DNA of 64,000 nt from Alphaproteobacteria bacterium (GCA_900768875.1 CAAGEP010000004.1:1-64000), one strand, 5' to 3'. Counted from the first letter of the stretch, positions 52,868-61,072 are shown. The notes: generated from the letters alone by a model not told the origin. Numbers and translations are program-made.

Positions 52868-54031
52868 TCAGCGGACTTTCATATTCAATTTCAAAATATT
52901 CACCGCCATTTTGGTTTGTTTTTCCTGCTTTTCCTGACGCGCTTCGACCTGATCTTCCTGCACATAGGTCAGTTTGGACACCGTACCGTCTTTTTCAACG
53001 GGATACATGAACGACGCGGACACGTCTTCGCGTCCCGTTCTGGCTTTCAGCACACCGTTGGCCACTTGCATGCCGAAATAGTCGCTGCGCGACAGATATG
53101 CCGTTTCGGGCGTTGTCAGCAAATCGCCGTCTTTGGCGTACGTTTTACCGTCCAACCGGCACACGGCGCGGATAAGTTCGTCGGTATTGATACTTTCTTT
53201 AAAGCTGTCTTTAATCTGGTCGTCCGACGATTTCAAAGCGAAATTCGTATGGAATTGAACCAAAGACTGGTCGTACAGCCCCGCATACGCTTTGTCCTTG
53301 TACCACGCCAGCATGGTTTCGCGCATCGTTTTATTTTTGTTTTGACCGTATTTTTTGGCACCCGCTTCAAACGTGTCGGTGATGCCTTTGTGTTCCTCCT
53401 GCAAGGATTTCCACGCCGCACTGTCACCCGCCTGCGCCATTTCATAGGAAAATTTCGTCTGTGTTGCGACGGCGTCGGCTTCCATGACGCGGGAAATCAG
53501 CGTATTGGTGTAAAATGTGTTGGAAGAGTTGACGCTGTTGCCCAGCGCAAAGCTTTGAACGGAGTGTTTCCCTTCATGAACCAAGCACGACTGCAGCGTC
53601 GGATTGTCAAAACAGTCGTTCAATACAATCACGTTTTCATCGGGCGCAAAATAGCCGATGGTATTGCTGCCCGCATCGCCCATAGACAACAGCGTATTTT
53701 GTTTTGAAATATTTTGCAAAATCTCGCATCCTGTCTTGCTTTTCGTCGCATTGTTGACCAGTCCCTGCAAACGGGCGAACGACGCGCTGTCCGTTCTTTC
53801 GGCAAGATACGAACAAATCGTGTCGCCTTTTTCTGTAATGGCATAAGCCGTTACCTGACCGGATTCCTGCGTTTGGTCGGTATGCGCCCTGACGTTTGAA
53901 GCAAAAGCCCCCGCCAAAACCATGGAAGCGGCGGCGACTTTGACGGATTGCCGTTCGACGAACGCTTTCGCTCCGCTTTTGAATTTTTTGATGCCTTCTT
54001 TGGAAAAGAATTCGGACACGGAATTCGACAT
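52868..54031 (-). CDS. Membrane-anchored HExxH protein, copy 1
   Basis: This 387-residue protein has an N-terminal motif SVSEFFSKEGIKKFKSG and one hydrophobic helix (about 31-47). An export-like Ala-rich boundary and a large soluble domain follow. VHEGKH gives a zinc-type HExxH at 152-156, and MEADA (E184, D186) is a candidate third ligand. The C-terminus is Gln/Lys-rich. AAGGAG lies seven bases before the ATG. A paralog lies 11 bases upstream and a membrane protein beyond that. A zinc peptidase acting outside the cytoplasm is plausible but unproven. No family is named with confidence. Confidence 0.7.
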   Translation of the reverse strand: MSNSVSEFFSKEGIKKFKSGAKAFVERQSVKVAAASMVLAGAFASNVRAHTDQTQESGQVTAYAITEKGDTICSYLAERTDSASFARLQGLVNNATKSKTGCEILQNISKQNTLLSMGDAGSNTIGYFAPDENVIVLNDCFDNPTLQSCLVHEGKHSVQSFALGNSVNSSNTFYTNTLISRVMEADAVATQTKFSYEMAQAGDSAAWKSLQEEHKGITDTFEAGAKKYGQNKNKTMRETMLAWYKDKAYAGLYDQSLVQFHTNFALKSSDDQIKDSFKESINTDELIRAVCRLDGKTYAKDGDLLTTPETAYLSRSDYFGMQVANGVLKARTGREDVSASFMYPVEKDGTVSKLTYVQEDQVEARQEKQEKQTKMAVNILKLNMKVR

Positions 54032-54042
54032 TGTATTTCTCC

Positions 54043-55164
54043 TTAACGTCCTTGAGTTTTTTGCCGTGCAATCATTGTTGCAACAATTTGTTTGTAGGTT
54101 TGCCGGGACACCTTTCCGTCTTTGCGCATATAGAAATTGTCCATGCTTTCATCGCCGTTGAATCCCAACGTCTTGGACACCAGCCTGTTGCTGACGTTTG
54201 CCATTTTATCACGCGTTTCAACATTCAGCCAAGCCGTGCGCGGCGTGTTCAGGACAGAGCCGTCCGTTCCCGCGTATTTGACGCCTTTGTATTGGCAGGT
54301 ATTCGCTAACAAAGCATCGACATCCGCCGTTTTTGAAAAACGGGACAGCAGGGAAACGCCCAAAACTTCATCAACCTTTTCGGCATGCCCCTCGGCCATA
54401 GTTTCGTCATAAATGCTGACATAATTTTTGTCGTCGTACCAGCTCAGCATCGTTTCCTTTAACGCCTGCGGACTGCCTTTGCCGTATTTTTCGCTGGCGG
54501 CGGCGTAAGCATCAACCATGCCTTTGTGTCGGATTTTCATCATTTTCAGTGCCGCACTGTCCCCCTGTTCCGCCATTTCAAACGAAAACAGCGTCTGCAT
54601 TGTCATGGCGTCGGCCTCTGTTACGCGAATGTTTTTCAGATTGGATTCAAAATTGTAACGGCTGGTTCTTTGCGGAACACGCTGATTTTGCAAAGCATGT
54701 TCGCCTTCGTGAATCAAAACGGACTGCAAATCCGCGTCGCCGTGCTGACGCCCCAGACAAATCGAGTTGTCCTCGGGCAGAAAATAACCCAAGTCGTCCT
54801 CGCCCGAATAGTCGATTCGCAGAGTCGTTCCCGCTTTGGCAATTCCTTTCAAGATTTCGCATCCCGATTCGGTTTTCGTCGCGGCGTTGACCAGTTTTTG
54901 CAAACGCGCATAGTCGGCATCGTTCATCGGAATCGCCTGATAGGCGCACAGCGTGTCGCCGTTTTCCTTGACGGCATAAGTCGTCCGCGGCTTGACGGCG
55001 TCGCTTTCCGGCACGGACTGTTTTGTACAAACCGCAAAAGCCCCCGCCAAAACGGCGGTTGCCGCCAAAGTTTTCGGTAAATTCCGCCCGAAAGCGGATT
55101 TGATTCCGCTTTTAAAGCTTTTGATGTTTCCTTTGGACAGGAATTCCGAAACAGATCCGCTCAT
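54043..55164 (-). CDS. Membrane-anchored HExxH protein, copy 2
   Basis: This protein has 373 residues from the ATG at 55164; in-frame TTG and GTG lie just upstream. It is a diverged paralog of the downstream gene with the same plan. It has SVSEFLSKGNIKSFKSG, a hydrophobic helix with LAGAFAV, a GCEIL stretch, IHEGEH (zinc-type HExxH) and TEADA about 25 residues later. Similarity continues to a Tyr-rich middle (LSWYDDKNYV in one, LAWYKDKAYA in the other). The two probably form a pair with distinct substrates. They sit tandemly after a small membrane protein gene with 20- and 11-base gaps. Confidence 0.7.
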   Translation of the reverse strand: MSGSVSEFLSKGNIKSFKSGIKSAFGRNLPKTLAATAVLAGAFAVCTKQSVPESDAVKPRTTYAVKENGDTLCAYQAIPMNDADYARLQKLVNAATKTESGCEILKGIAKAGTTLRIDYSGEDDLGYFLPEDNSICLGRQHGDADLQSVLIHEGEHALQNQRVPQRTSRYNFESNLKNIRVTEADAMTMQTLFSFEMAEQGDSAALKMMKIRHKGMVDAYAAASEKYGKGSPQALKETMLSWYDDKNYVSIYDETMAEGHAEKVDEVLGVSLLSRFSKTADVDALLANTCQYKGVKYAGTDGSVLNTPRTAWLNVETRDKMANVSNRLVSKTLGFNGDESMDNFYMRKDGKVSRQTYKQIVATMIARQKTQGR

Positions 55165-55184
55165 CACCAAACGTCCCGAATGTT

Positions 55185-55817
55185 TTATCTGCCGCCCTGT
55201 TTCAAATTCAGCGCGGTAATCATGCCGCCGGGATTACCCAATCCCGAAGCGTACAAAGCCTGCACTTCTTTTTTATAAGTCGATTCGGGTGCCAGCGCTT
55301 TTTTCATTTTTTTCAAAGCATACAAAGCGCGCTTGGCATCGCCGTATTTTTCAACGTCGGACTTTTCCTGTTCGGACGCCTTGGGCATCGTCGCCGCATT
55401 CGCGCCTGTGCATAATGCGCCCGCCGCCAACACCAGAGTCGGAGCCGCCATCGGTTCGATTCCCTGCGCCGCCATCACACCGCCGACAACCGCTGCCGCA
55501 CCCAAAGCGACCGCGCGCGCGACTTCCGCGCCTTTGTGACCGAACGCCGCCTGCATTTTGGTTTTCAAGGACGCGTTTTTGACTTCCTTGCCGTAAAACT
55601 CCTGCAGATTTTCGATTTCTTCCACGGCTTTCGCTTTGCTTTTTTCACCGAATTTCATCGGATGATCTTCCATATAGACCTCGGCGACTTCGTCGCGGTA
55701 CTGTTTAGGAACGCCATCCACCTGCTTCATCAATCCGTTCAAATACATGCCGACCGTCAGTCTGGTCGCGGCATCTTCCATTCTTTTGTCGTTTTTAGCC
55801 ACAATAATCAAAGACAT
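55185..55817 (-). CDS. Unknown membrane protein leading the HExxH cassette
   Basis: This 210-residue protein has a charged N-terminal domain (about 1-95, helical and Lys/Glu-rich). Two Ala/Gly-rich hydrophobic segments follow (about 97-117 and 122-140), then a charged tail. It starts at 55817 with AAAGGG upstream and is first in the operon with the two HExxH genes. The promoter lies about 34 bases before the start. It could be the membrane partner or regulator of the peptidase-like pair. No family is recognised. Confidence 0.7.
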   Translation of the reverse strand: MSLIIVAKNDKRMEDAATRLTVGMYLNGLMKQVDGVPKQYRDEVAEVYMEDHPMKFGEKSKAKAVEEIENLQEFYGKEVKNASLKTKMQAAFGHKGAEVARAVALGAAAVVGGVMAAQGIEPMAAPTLVLAAGALCTGANAATMPKASEQEKSDVEKYGDAKRALYALKKMKKALAPESTYKKEVQALYASGLGNPGGMITALNLKQGGR

Positions 55818-55850
55818 AACACAACCCTTTCCCTATCCTGTTTGACAAAA

Positions 55851-55879
55851 ACATTAGCATGCTTTGTCCATTAATTCAA
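55851..55879 (-). promoter_or_regulatory. Promoter of the HExxH cassette
   Basis: On the minus strand TTGAAT (55874-55879) and TAATGT (55851-55856) are 17 bases apart, 34 bases before the first gene's ATG. Confidence 0.5.
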
Positions 55880-56013
55880 GAAAAACTTCAATCCGCGTGC
55901 CATTCTTCTTAATTTTTTTTTGACAAAACGGATAAATTGTTTTTTTTCATAAAAACAGGCGGGAAAGTTCCGTTTGTTCCGGTATTTAACGCCAATTCCG
56001 GTTAAAGCCACAA

Positions 56014-56043
56014 AAAAAGCCCCGAAAATCGGAGCTTTTTTTT
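56014..56043 (-). terminator. Terminator after tRNA-Phe
   Basis: Arms 56014-56025 and 56029-56040 pair over 12 bp with one mismatch, a short A loop and T-runs. It lies just past the tRNA 3' end. Confidence 0.8.
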
Positions 56044-56047
56044 AAAA

Positions 56048-56123
56048 TGGTGCCTGGGGACGGGATCGAACCGCCGACACGGGGATTTTCAGTCCCCTGC
56101 TCTACCAACTGAGCTACCCAGGC
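56048..56123 (-). tRNA. tRNA-Phe (GAA)
   Basis: This 76-base cloverleaf on the minus strand has acceptor GCCTGGG / CCCAGGC and a D-arm with AGCTCAGTTGGTAGAGC. The anticodon loop CTGAAAA is closed by GGGGA/TCCCC and reads GAA. The T-loop is TTCGATC and CCA is encoded. Confidence 0.98.
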
Positions 56124-56186
56124 GCCTTACAAAACAGACTTATAACCGATAAAGACTTGCTTGTCCACACCTTTTTTGCAAAAAAA

Positions 56187-56405
56187 TCATTCATCCGTGT
56201 TTTGCGGCGTTTCGTCGTCGGGTTCTTCGTCCGTATGGATGACATAGCCGCCCGTCAGCCAGCGGTTCAAGTCGATGTCCGCGCACCGTTTGGAACAAAA
56301 CGGCGTATACGGTTTTTGCGACGGCTTGCCGCAAATCGGGCATTTGACTTTACCGTCAACGGTCGGCATATCCAGCTTTAAATCTTTAATCGTCGGCGTT
56401 TTCAT
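56187..56405 (-). CDS. yacG: DNA gyrase inhibitor YacG
   Basis: This 72-residue zinc protein is counted from the ATG at 56405 with GGAGG upstream. Zinc ligands are CPIC and, about 16 residues later, CSKRC. The RCADIDLNRWL stretch is the family signature and an acidic tail ends the protein. In E. coli YacG binds GyrB. Its start overlaps the upstream RNase E/G-like gene by 20 bases. Confidence 0.93.
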   Translation of the reverse strand: MKTPTIKDLKLDMPTVDGKVKCPICGKPSQKPYTPFCSKRCADIDLNRWLTGGYVIHTDEEPDDETPQNTDE

Positions 56406-57462
56406 GATTCCTCCACACATCCTGCAGGCAGGCGCGCCCCCGCCGTTTGGTCATTTCCAGCAATCCCAAGTTCGACACCCCCGCAATCCGCAGGGAAGCA
56501 TCCAGTTTTTCCAGCTTTTTGCCCAAAGCGGCAATAACGGCTTTGTCCTTTTTGCCCGCAAAGTCGACAATCATCTGCCCGCTTAAGCCTTTGATTTTGA
56601 TTTGGCGGGCGATTTCACAAACCGCCTGTTCGTTCGCTTCGCCCCAAGCCGCGCCGCCCGCGTTCACGTCAAAGCACACGGCCGCCGCCGTTTGTTCGAC
56701 AATCAGCGATCCGCCGCACGGCAAATCCGTGCGCGCCGCCAAAGCTTCCTCGATGACTTGCGGTAAAGCTTCGCGTTCGCGCAGACCGCTTAAAACCAGA
56801 GCGGTTTTCGGAAACACGGTTTTCAGCCGCAAAGCCGTTTGAGCACTGTCGGTCGCCACTTCGGTCAAAACGGAGGCGTATTCCTGCGCGACACGGAAAA
56901 CAGCCGCTTCGGGTTCCCACAAAACATCGCCCGTCTGAGCCAAAACGGCGTTCCAAAGCGCGCGCAGAGATTTCAGTTCTTCCATCAGTTCGCCGACTGT
57001 TTTGCCGTCCGCCGCCGTGCGCACCGTAACGGAATCGCCGACATCGGCAAACACTTTGCCCAGCCGTTCTTTCGCCGACGGGGAAAGAGCGCGGGAAAAA
57101 GCAATCCCCTGCCTGTTCGGCGTATAAACCAAAGCGTCGCCCGCCAGAGTAACATCGGCGGAAACTTTGACATCTTTGTCTTCGGCGGCGGCGTGGCGCA
57201 CCTGCACCAGCACGCCCGTTCCTTCGCCGACCGCAACGGGAAAGCCGTCCCAATCCAGCGCGGTTTTCGCCTGCTCCATAAAAGCGGAGCGGTGTCCGAC
57301 CGCAACGAACCAGCCGCCCGACACGGGCTTTAAAACACGGGCGCGGCAAATCGTTTCGGGTGCAAGAGCATCCGGCAAATCAATGTAAAGGTCGCGCAAA
57401 ACATCGCCGTCGAAAACGGCGGAGATTTCATCGCGTCCGCCCAAAGAATGAATCAGCCGCAT
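56386..57462 (-). CDS. Short ribonuclease E/G family protein
   Basis: This 358-residue protein starts at 57462, sharing a base with the maf stop. A degenerate S1-like region is at about 20-125. The catalytic DNase I-like part has the first metal Asp in VCFDVNAGG and a probable second in MIVDFAGKK. It ends with LGLLEMTKRR, where classic RNase E/G would go on to the CPxC zinc link; that link and everything after it are missing. So it is a minimal family member that probably cannot tetramerise in the usual way. The maf-RNase-yacG cluster is common in alphaproteobacteria. Confidence 0.85.
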   Translation of the reverse strand: MRLIHSLGGRDEISAVFDGDVLRDLYIDLPDALAPETICRARVLKPVSGGWFVAVGHRSAFMEQAKTALDWDGFPVAVGEGTGVLVQVRHAAAEDKDVKVSADVTLAGDALVYTPNRQGIAFSRALSPSAKERLGKVFADVGDSVTVRTAADGKTVGELMEELKSLRALWNAVLAQTGDVLWEPEAAVFRVAQEYASVLTEVATDSAQTALRLKTVFPKTALVLSGLREREALPQVIEEALAARTDLPCGGSLIVEQTAAAVCFDVNAGGAAWGEANEQAVCEIARQIKIKGLSGQMIVDFAGKKDKAVIAALGKKLEKLDASLRIAGVSNLGLLEMTKRRGRACLQDVWRNHENADD

Positions 57463-58025
57463 CAAAGGTATCCGTTTCCGCGCAGCAAAGCCGCCGTATC
57501 GTACAGGCTCAGCCCCACAATGTTGGAATAAGACCCGATGATTTCGCGCACGAACATCGCCGCCATGCCTTGAACCGCATAGCCGCCCGCTTTGCCCAAT
57601 CCTTCGCCGCTTTTGACATAAGCCGCCTTTTGCCCGTCGGACAGACGGGCGAACACGACCGACGTTTTCACGCGGCGCACGACCGTTTTGCCTTGCGGCG
57701 TTATCAGACAAATGCCGCCGTAAACATCGTGCCTGCGCCCCGACAGCAAATCCAGACATTCCGACACTTCGTCGTCGGTTTCGGCTTTGGGCAAAATGCG
57801 GCGCCCGCACGCGACGACCGTATCCGCCGCCAAAACGAACGCGCCGTCCGCCGCGATTTTTTCCGCTTTGGTTTTCGCCATGCGTTCGGCGTAAAAAGCG
57901 GGCAATTCGTTCTTTAAAGCGGTTTCGTCAATGTCGGCGGGAACGATTTTATCGGGAACAATGCCGATTTGTTTCAGTAAAGCGGAACGTCTGGGCGACG
58001 CGGACGCCAAAATCAAAGCTGTCAT
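57462..58025 (-). CDS. maf: Maf-like nucleotide pyrophosphatase
   Basis: This protein has 187 residues from the ATG at 58025. LILASASPRRSALL is the phosphate-binding start of the family. LAADTVV and RVKTSVVFARL are the other conserved blocks. The IIGSYSNIVGLSL end is typical. It hydrolyses non-canonical or modified NTPs to monophosphates (YhdE- or YceF-type specificity not resolved). Its stop overlaps the RNase E/G-like start. Confidence 0.95.
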   Translation of the reverse strand: MTALILASASPRRSALLKQIGIVPDKIVPADIDETALKNELPAFYAERMAKTKAEKIAADGAFVLAADTVVACGRRILPKAETDDEVSECLDLLSGRRHDVYGGICLITPQGKTVVRRVKTSVVFARLSDGQKAAYVKSGEGLGKAGGYAVQGMAAMFVREIIGSYSNIVGLSLYDTAALLRGNGYL

Positions 58026-58040
58026 CTGAGTTTCTTTCAC

Positions 58041-58068
58041 TAAAAAGGCGGATGCAAAGACCCGCCTT
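58041..58068 (-). terminator. Terminator after dksA
   Basis: A 7-bp perfect stem, AAGGCGG / CCGCCTT (58045-58051, 58062-58068), is followed on the minus strand by TTTTT. It lies between dksA and maf. Confidence 0.7.
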
Positions 58069-58090
58069 GTTTCATTCAACACACGAACGG

Positions 58091-58507
58091 TTATTCGTCG
58101 TTATAGGTTTTTTCCATTCTTTCGTGGCGTTCCTGCGCTTCGATTGTCATTGTGGCAATCGGGCGGGCAATCAAACGTTCCAATCCGATGGGTTCGCCCG
58201 TTTCTTCGCAATAGCCGTACGATCCGTCCTCGATACGGTCAAGCGCGGCGTCGATTTTGGAAATGACTTTGCGCATTCTGTCGCGGGTGCGCAGTTCCAA
58301 CGCTTTGTCGGCTTCGGCGGAAGCGCGGTCGGAAATATCGGGAACGGTCATGCCGCCCTGTTTCAGATTGTCCAGCGTTTCTGCGGATTCATGCAGCAAT
58401 TCTTCGCGCCACGCGACCAGTTTGCGTCGGAAGAATTCCTTTTGCATATCATTCATGAACGGTTCGTCGGCGGACGGACGGTAACCTTCGGGCAATTCCA
58501 CAGTCAT
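58091..58507 (-). CDS. dksA: RNA polymerase-binding factor DksA
   Basis: This protein has 138 residues from the ATG at 58507; TTG 58510 is an alternative. The coiled-coil tip region (about 30-100) has the Asp-containing DISDRASAEADKALELR. The C-terminal finger reads YGYCEETGEPI and keeps only one Cys of the usual four, so it probably does not bind zinc in the classic way, as in many alphaproteobacteria. It modulates transcription with ppGpp. The ribosome binding site overlaps an inverted repeat (58519-58559). Confidence 0.95.
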   Translation of the reverse strand: MTVELPEGYRPSADEPFMNDMQKEFFRRKLVAWREELLHESAETLDNLKQGGMTVPDISDRASAEADKALELRTRDRMRKVISKIDAALDRIEDGSYGYCEETGEPIGLERLIARPIATMTIEAQERHERMEKTYNDE

Positions 58508-58518
58508 CAAAAAAATCC

Positions 58519-58559
58519 CCTTTTTGCTGTAAAAGTTGGTTTATTCTGGCGCAAAAAGG
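58519..58559 (-). promoter_or_regulatory. Inverted repeat covering the dksA ribosome binding site
   Basis: CCTTTTTGC (58519-58527) and GCAAAAAGG (58551-58559) form perfect 9-bp arms between fliX and dksA. On the transcript the second arm merges with the AAAGGGG ribosome binding site of dksA, followed by a T-run. It may be the fliX terminator, a translational switch, or both. Confidence 0.45.
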
Positions 58560-58567
58560 TTTGAAAG

Positions 58568-59002
58568 TCAAACATTCAATTTTGCCAGTTCGACTTCGGC
58601 GCGCAGCTCGATTTCGTCCAAAATCGCGTTCAGTTCGTCATCCAATCCCGCGTCGCGGCGTTCGCGCAATTCCTGCGCCAAAGCAATCAGCTTTTGTTTC
58701 GACACCCCGTTTGTCAACAGTTCCGCGCGCAAATCCTCCAGCTTGTCAAGGATGTCGTTGCCCCGCGCCACCGCGCGGCGTTTGCGCCCGTCGTCCTGCA
58801 AAGCGTCGCCGACCGCCTGCGCCGCCAGCAAAGCTTCGACCCCGCCGACGTTTGCCGTTGCCGCGACGGACGGAGCGGAGGTTTCTTCGACTTCCCCCAA
58901 CAGGGCGGAAAATCCCGTTGCGCCCGACGACGACACGCCGCCCGTTTTGCGCGCGGAGCCGACGGATTTTGCGGATGATGTCGAACCGACTTTCATACTC
59001 AT
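58568..59002 (-). CDS. fliX: Flagellar assembly regulator FliX
   Basis: This 144-residue protein has a Ser/Gly-rich start and a helical domain. LLAAQAVGDAL, RRAVARGNDILDKLEDLR and the end LDEIELRAEVELAKLNV match FliX. In Caulobacter FliX couples early flagellar structures to the sigma-54 activator FlbD. Its position, divergent from flgI, is the same here. GGAGAG lies before the ATG at 59002; a second ATG is two codons in. Confidence 0.9.
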   Translation of the reverse strand: MSMKVGSTSSAKSVGSARKTGGVSSSGATGFSALLGEVEETSAPSVAATANVGGVEALLAAQAVGDALQDDGRKRRAVARGNDILDKLEDLRAELLTNGVSKQKLIALAQELRERRDAGLDDELNAILDEIELRAEVELAKLNV

Positions 59003-59130
59003 GGGAACACTCTCCTCGTTATGTTTCGATTCATCTTAAAAGCTTTTTAGCGTTTTGAAAAGCGGGCATTTTTTGCCTACCCGATTTTTTTGTTTTGCGG
59101 CTCTTTGCGCCGTTTTCCGATTTTAAAAAT

Positions 59131-59146
59131 TGGCACGGTTTTCGCA
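59131..59146 (+). promoter_or_regulatory. Sigma-54 promoter of flgI
   Basis: TGGCACGGTTTTCGCA matches the sigma-54 consensus TGGCACG-N4-TTGCA except for one base. The GG (59132-59133) and GC (59144-59145) are exactly 12 bases apart, start to start. It lies about 40 bases before the flgI ATG and fits FlbD/FliX-type class II/III flagellar control. Confidence 0.8.
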
Positions 59147-59185
59147 TATAAAAAAGCGTCTTTTTAGCTTTCAACGAGGCGCGAA

Positions 59186-60310
59186 ATGAAAAACACGGTC
59201 AAAAACATCTTCAAAACAGTCGCTTTTGCGCTGATTTTCGTGGTGACGGCGGGGCAATCGCTTGCCAATTCGCGCATCAAAGACATTTCCGACATCGAAG
59301 GCGTGCGCGACAACCCGCTGATCGGCTACGGGCTGGTCGTCGGATTGAACGGCACGGGGGACAACATCTCGTCCATGGTGTTTACGGAAGAAAGCTTGAT
59401 CGGCATGTTGGAACGTTTGGGCGTCAACACCCGCGACGGCAAAATCAAATCCAAAAACATCGCCGCCGTCATGGTTACCGCCAATCTGCCCGCCTTTGCG
59501 CGGCAAGGCACGAAAATCGACGTTACGGTCAGCGCTTTGGGCGACGCGAAAAGCCTGCAGGGCGGCGTTTTGCTGGTAACGCCTTTGCTGGGCGCGGACG
59601 GCGAAGCCTATGCCATCGCGCAGGGTCCCGTCGCCATCGGCGGCTTTACGGCATCGGGCGACGCGCAGTCGGTTACAAAAGGCGTTCCGACAACGGGCAG
59701 AATTGCGGGCGGCGCGGTCATCGAACGTGAAATCCCGTTCGATTTCGCCAATCAAAAATCCATTAAAATCACGCTGCGCAATCCTGATTTTACAACGGCT
59801 TCGCGCATTACGGCGGCAATCAATTCCTACTTGGGCAACGTCGCGGCGACGACGCTGGATTCCGCGACCGTCAACCTTGAATTGCCACCGACGAAACAAG
59901 ACAAGCTGATTCAAGTCCTGACCGACATCGAACAGCTGAGGGTTCAGCCCGACCAGCAGGCGCGCGTCGTCATCGACGAAAAATCGGGCATCATCGTCAT
60001 CGGGGAAAACGTGCGCATCAACCCGATTGCCATCGCGCAGGGCAATTTGACCATCCGCATTACGGAAACCCCGCAAGTATCCCAGCCCGCACCGTTTTCG
60101 ACAACGGGTGACACGGTCGTCGTTCCGCGCACCGACATCGAAGTCGACGAACAAGCCGAAAACAAGCTCAACATCTTGAAATCCGGCGTTTCTTTGCAGG
60201 AATTGGTGGACGGGCTGAACGCTTTGGGCGTCGGACCGCGCGATATGATTTCCATTTTGCAGGCGGTCAAAGCCGCCGGCGCTTTACAGGCTGAAATCGA
60301 GGTGATGTGA
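59186..60310 (+). CDS. flgI: Flagellar P-ring protein FlgI
   Basis: This 374-residue protein has a signal peptide ending near SLAN. SRIKDISDIEGVRDNPLIGYGLVVGLNGTGD (residues 29-59) is the conserved start of the mature P-ring subunit; I cite it by position and key Gly residues. VVPRTDIEV and the LQELVDGLNALGVGPRD end are also diagnostic. It polymerises around the rod in the peptidoglycan layer. It starts the flgI-J-N-K-L unit behind a sigma-54 promoter. Confidence 0.97.
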   Translation: MKNTVKNIFKTVAFALIFVVTAGQSLANSRIKDISDIEGVRDNPLIGYGLVVGLNGTGDNISSMVFTEESLIGMLERLGVNTRDGKIKSKNIAAVMVTANLPAFARQGTKIDVTVSALGDAKSLQGGVLLVTPLLGADGEAYAIAQGPVAIGGFTASGDAQSVTKGVPTTGRIAGGAVIEREIPFDFANQKSIKITLRNPDFTTASRITAAINSYLGNVAATTLDSATVNLELPPTKQDKLIQVLTDIEQLRVQPDQQARVVIDEKSGIIVIGENVRINPIAIAQGNLTIRITETPQVSQPAPFSTTGDTVVVPRTDIEVDEQAENKLNILKSGVSLQELVDGLNALGVGPRDMISILQAVKAAGALQAEIEVM

Positions 60311-60609
60311 TGACAACCGACTTTTTATCCCAAGTATCGCTTCAAACCGAAGCGCCCAAGCTGAAATCCGGCGGAAGCTATGAAAAAACCCGTCAAGCCG
60401 TACAGGACTTTGAAGCGTTTTTCATCACGCAAACGTTCCAACAGATGTACGACACCATCCCCGTGAACGAAACGTTCGGCGGCGGACAGGCGGAAAAAAT
60501 CTTTCGTTCGATGCTGGTGGACGAATACGGCAAAATGACCGCGCAATCGGGCGGAATCGGACTGACCGACCAAATTATGGCTCAGCTGATTCAAGAACAA
60601 CACGTTTAA
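60310..60609 (+). CDS. flgJ: FlgJ-type rod-binding protein, N-terminal domain only
   Basis: This protein has 99 residues from the ATG at 60310, which shares one base with the flgI stop; a GTG lies one codon earlier. DFEAFFITQTFQQMYDTIP and FRSMLVDEYGKMTAQSGGIGL are the rod-cap/chaperone motifs of FlgJ. The muramidase domain of enterobacterial FlgJ is absent, as is usual in alphaproteobacteria. It helps assemble the rod in the periplasm. Confidence 0.92.
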   Translation: MTTDFLSQVSLQTEAPKLKSGGSYEKTRQAVQDFEAFFITQTFQQMYDTIPVNETFGGGQAEKIFRSMLVDEYGKMTAQSGGIGLTDQIMAQLIQEQHV

Positions 60610-60621
60610 AGGAGAAACGCC

Positions 60622-61053
60622 ATGCAGTCCCAACAAAAACTGAAAAGCATGCTGACGCTGATGAGCGAACTGTGCCGCCTGTTGAAAAAGGAAAACACCC
60701 TTTTGAAACGTCAGCGGCAGGAAGAATGCAAAGCTTTGTTTGAACAGAAAAACAAACTGTCGCTGGCGTACGAGGAAGCGTTCAAATCCCTGTCGGGACA
60801 CGCGGAAATCTTTGCCCGACTGAGCGACGGTCAAAAAGCGACTTTGCGCAAAGCGGCGACGACGCTGGATTCGCTGACCGCCGAAAACGCGCGTTTGCTG
60901 AAAATCAACATCGACGCGACGAACCGCCTGCTGAACGCGATTGTCAACGACATCAAAGATCAGGCGCAAAACACGCCCCTTTACACCAAACAGGGCAATA
61001 TGAACACCGACAAAGGCAACCCCGCGGCGCTGAGCTTCAACCAAGTGCTGTAA
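60622..61053 (+). CDS. flgN: FlgN-like export chaperone
   Basis: This 143-residue helical protein starts behind AAAGGAG. LMSELCRLLKKENTLLKRQR and the LTAENARLLKINIDATNRLL helix resemble FlgN, which binds FlgK and FlgL before export. Its position directly before flgK supports this. The last 30 residues are polar and probably flexible. Confidence 0.85.
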   Translation: MQSQQKLKSMLTLMSELCRLLKKENTLLKRQRQEECKALFEQKNKLSLAYEEAFKSLSGHAEIFARLSDGQKATLRKAATTLDSLTAENARLLKINIDATNRLLNAIVNDIKDQAQNTPLYTKQGNMNTDKGNPAALSFNQVL

Positions 61054-61072
61054 AAATTCAGGAGATTCCGCC

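Larger units (their letters stand above)
55818..56047. other. Gene-free gap upstream of the HExxH cassette
   Basis: These 230 bases hold no credible gene. They contain the cassette promoter, AT-rich runs around 55905-55965, and the terminator that follows tRNA-Phe at 56014-56043. Nothing else is recognised. Confidence 0.7.
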
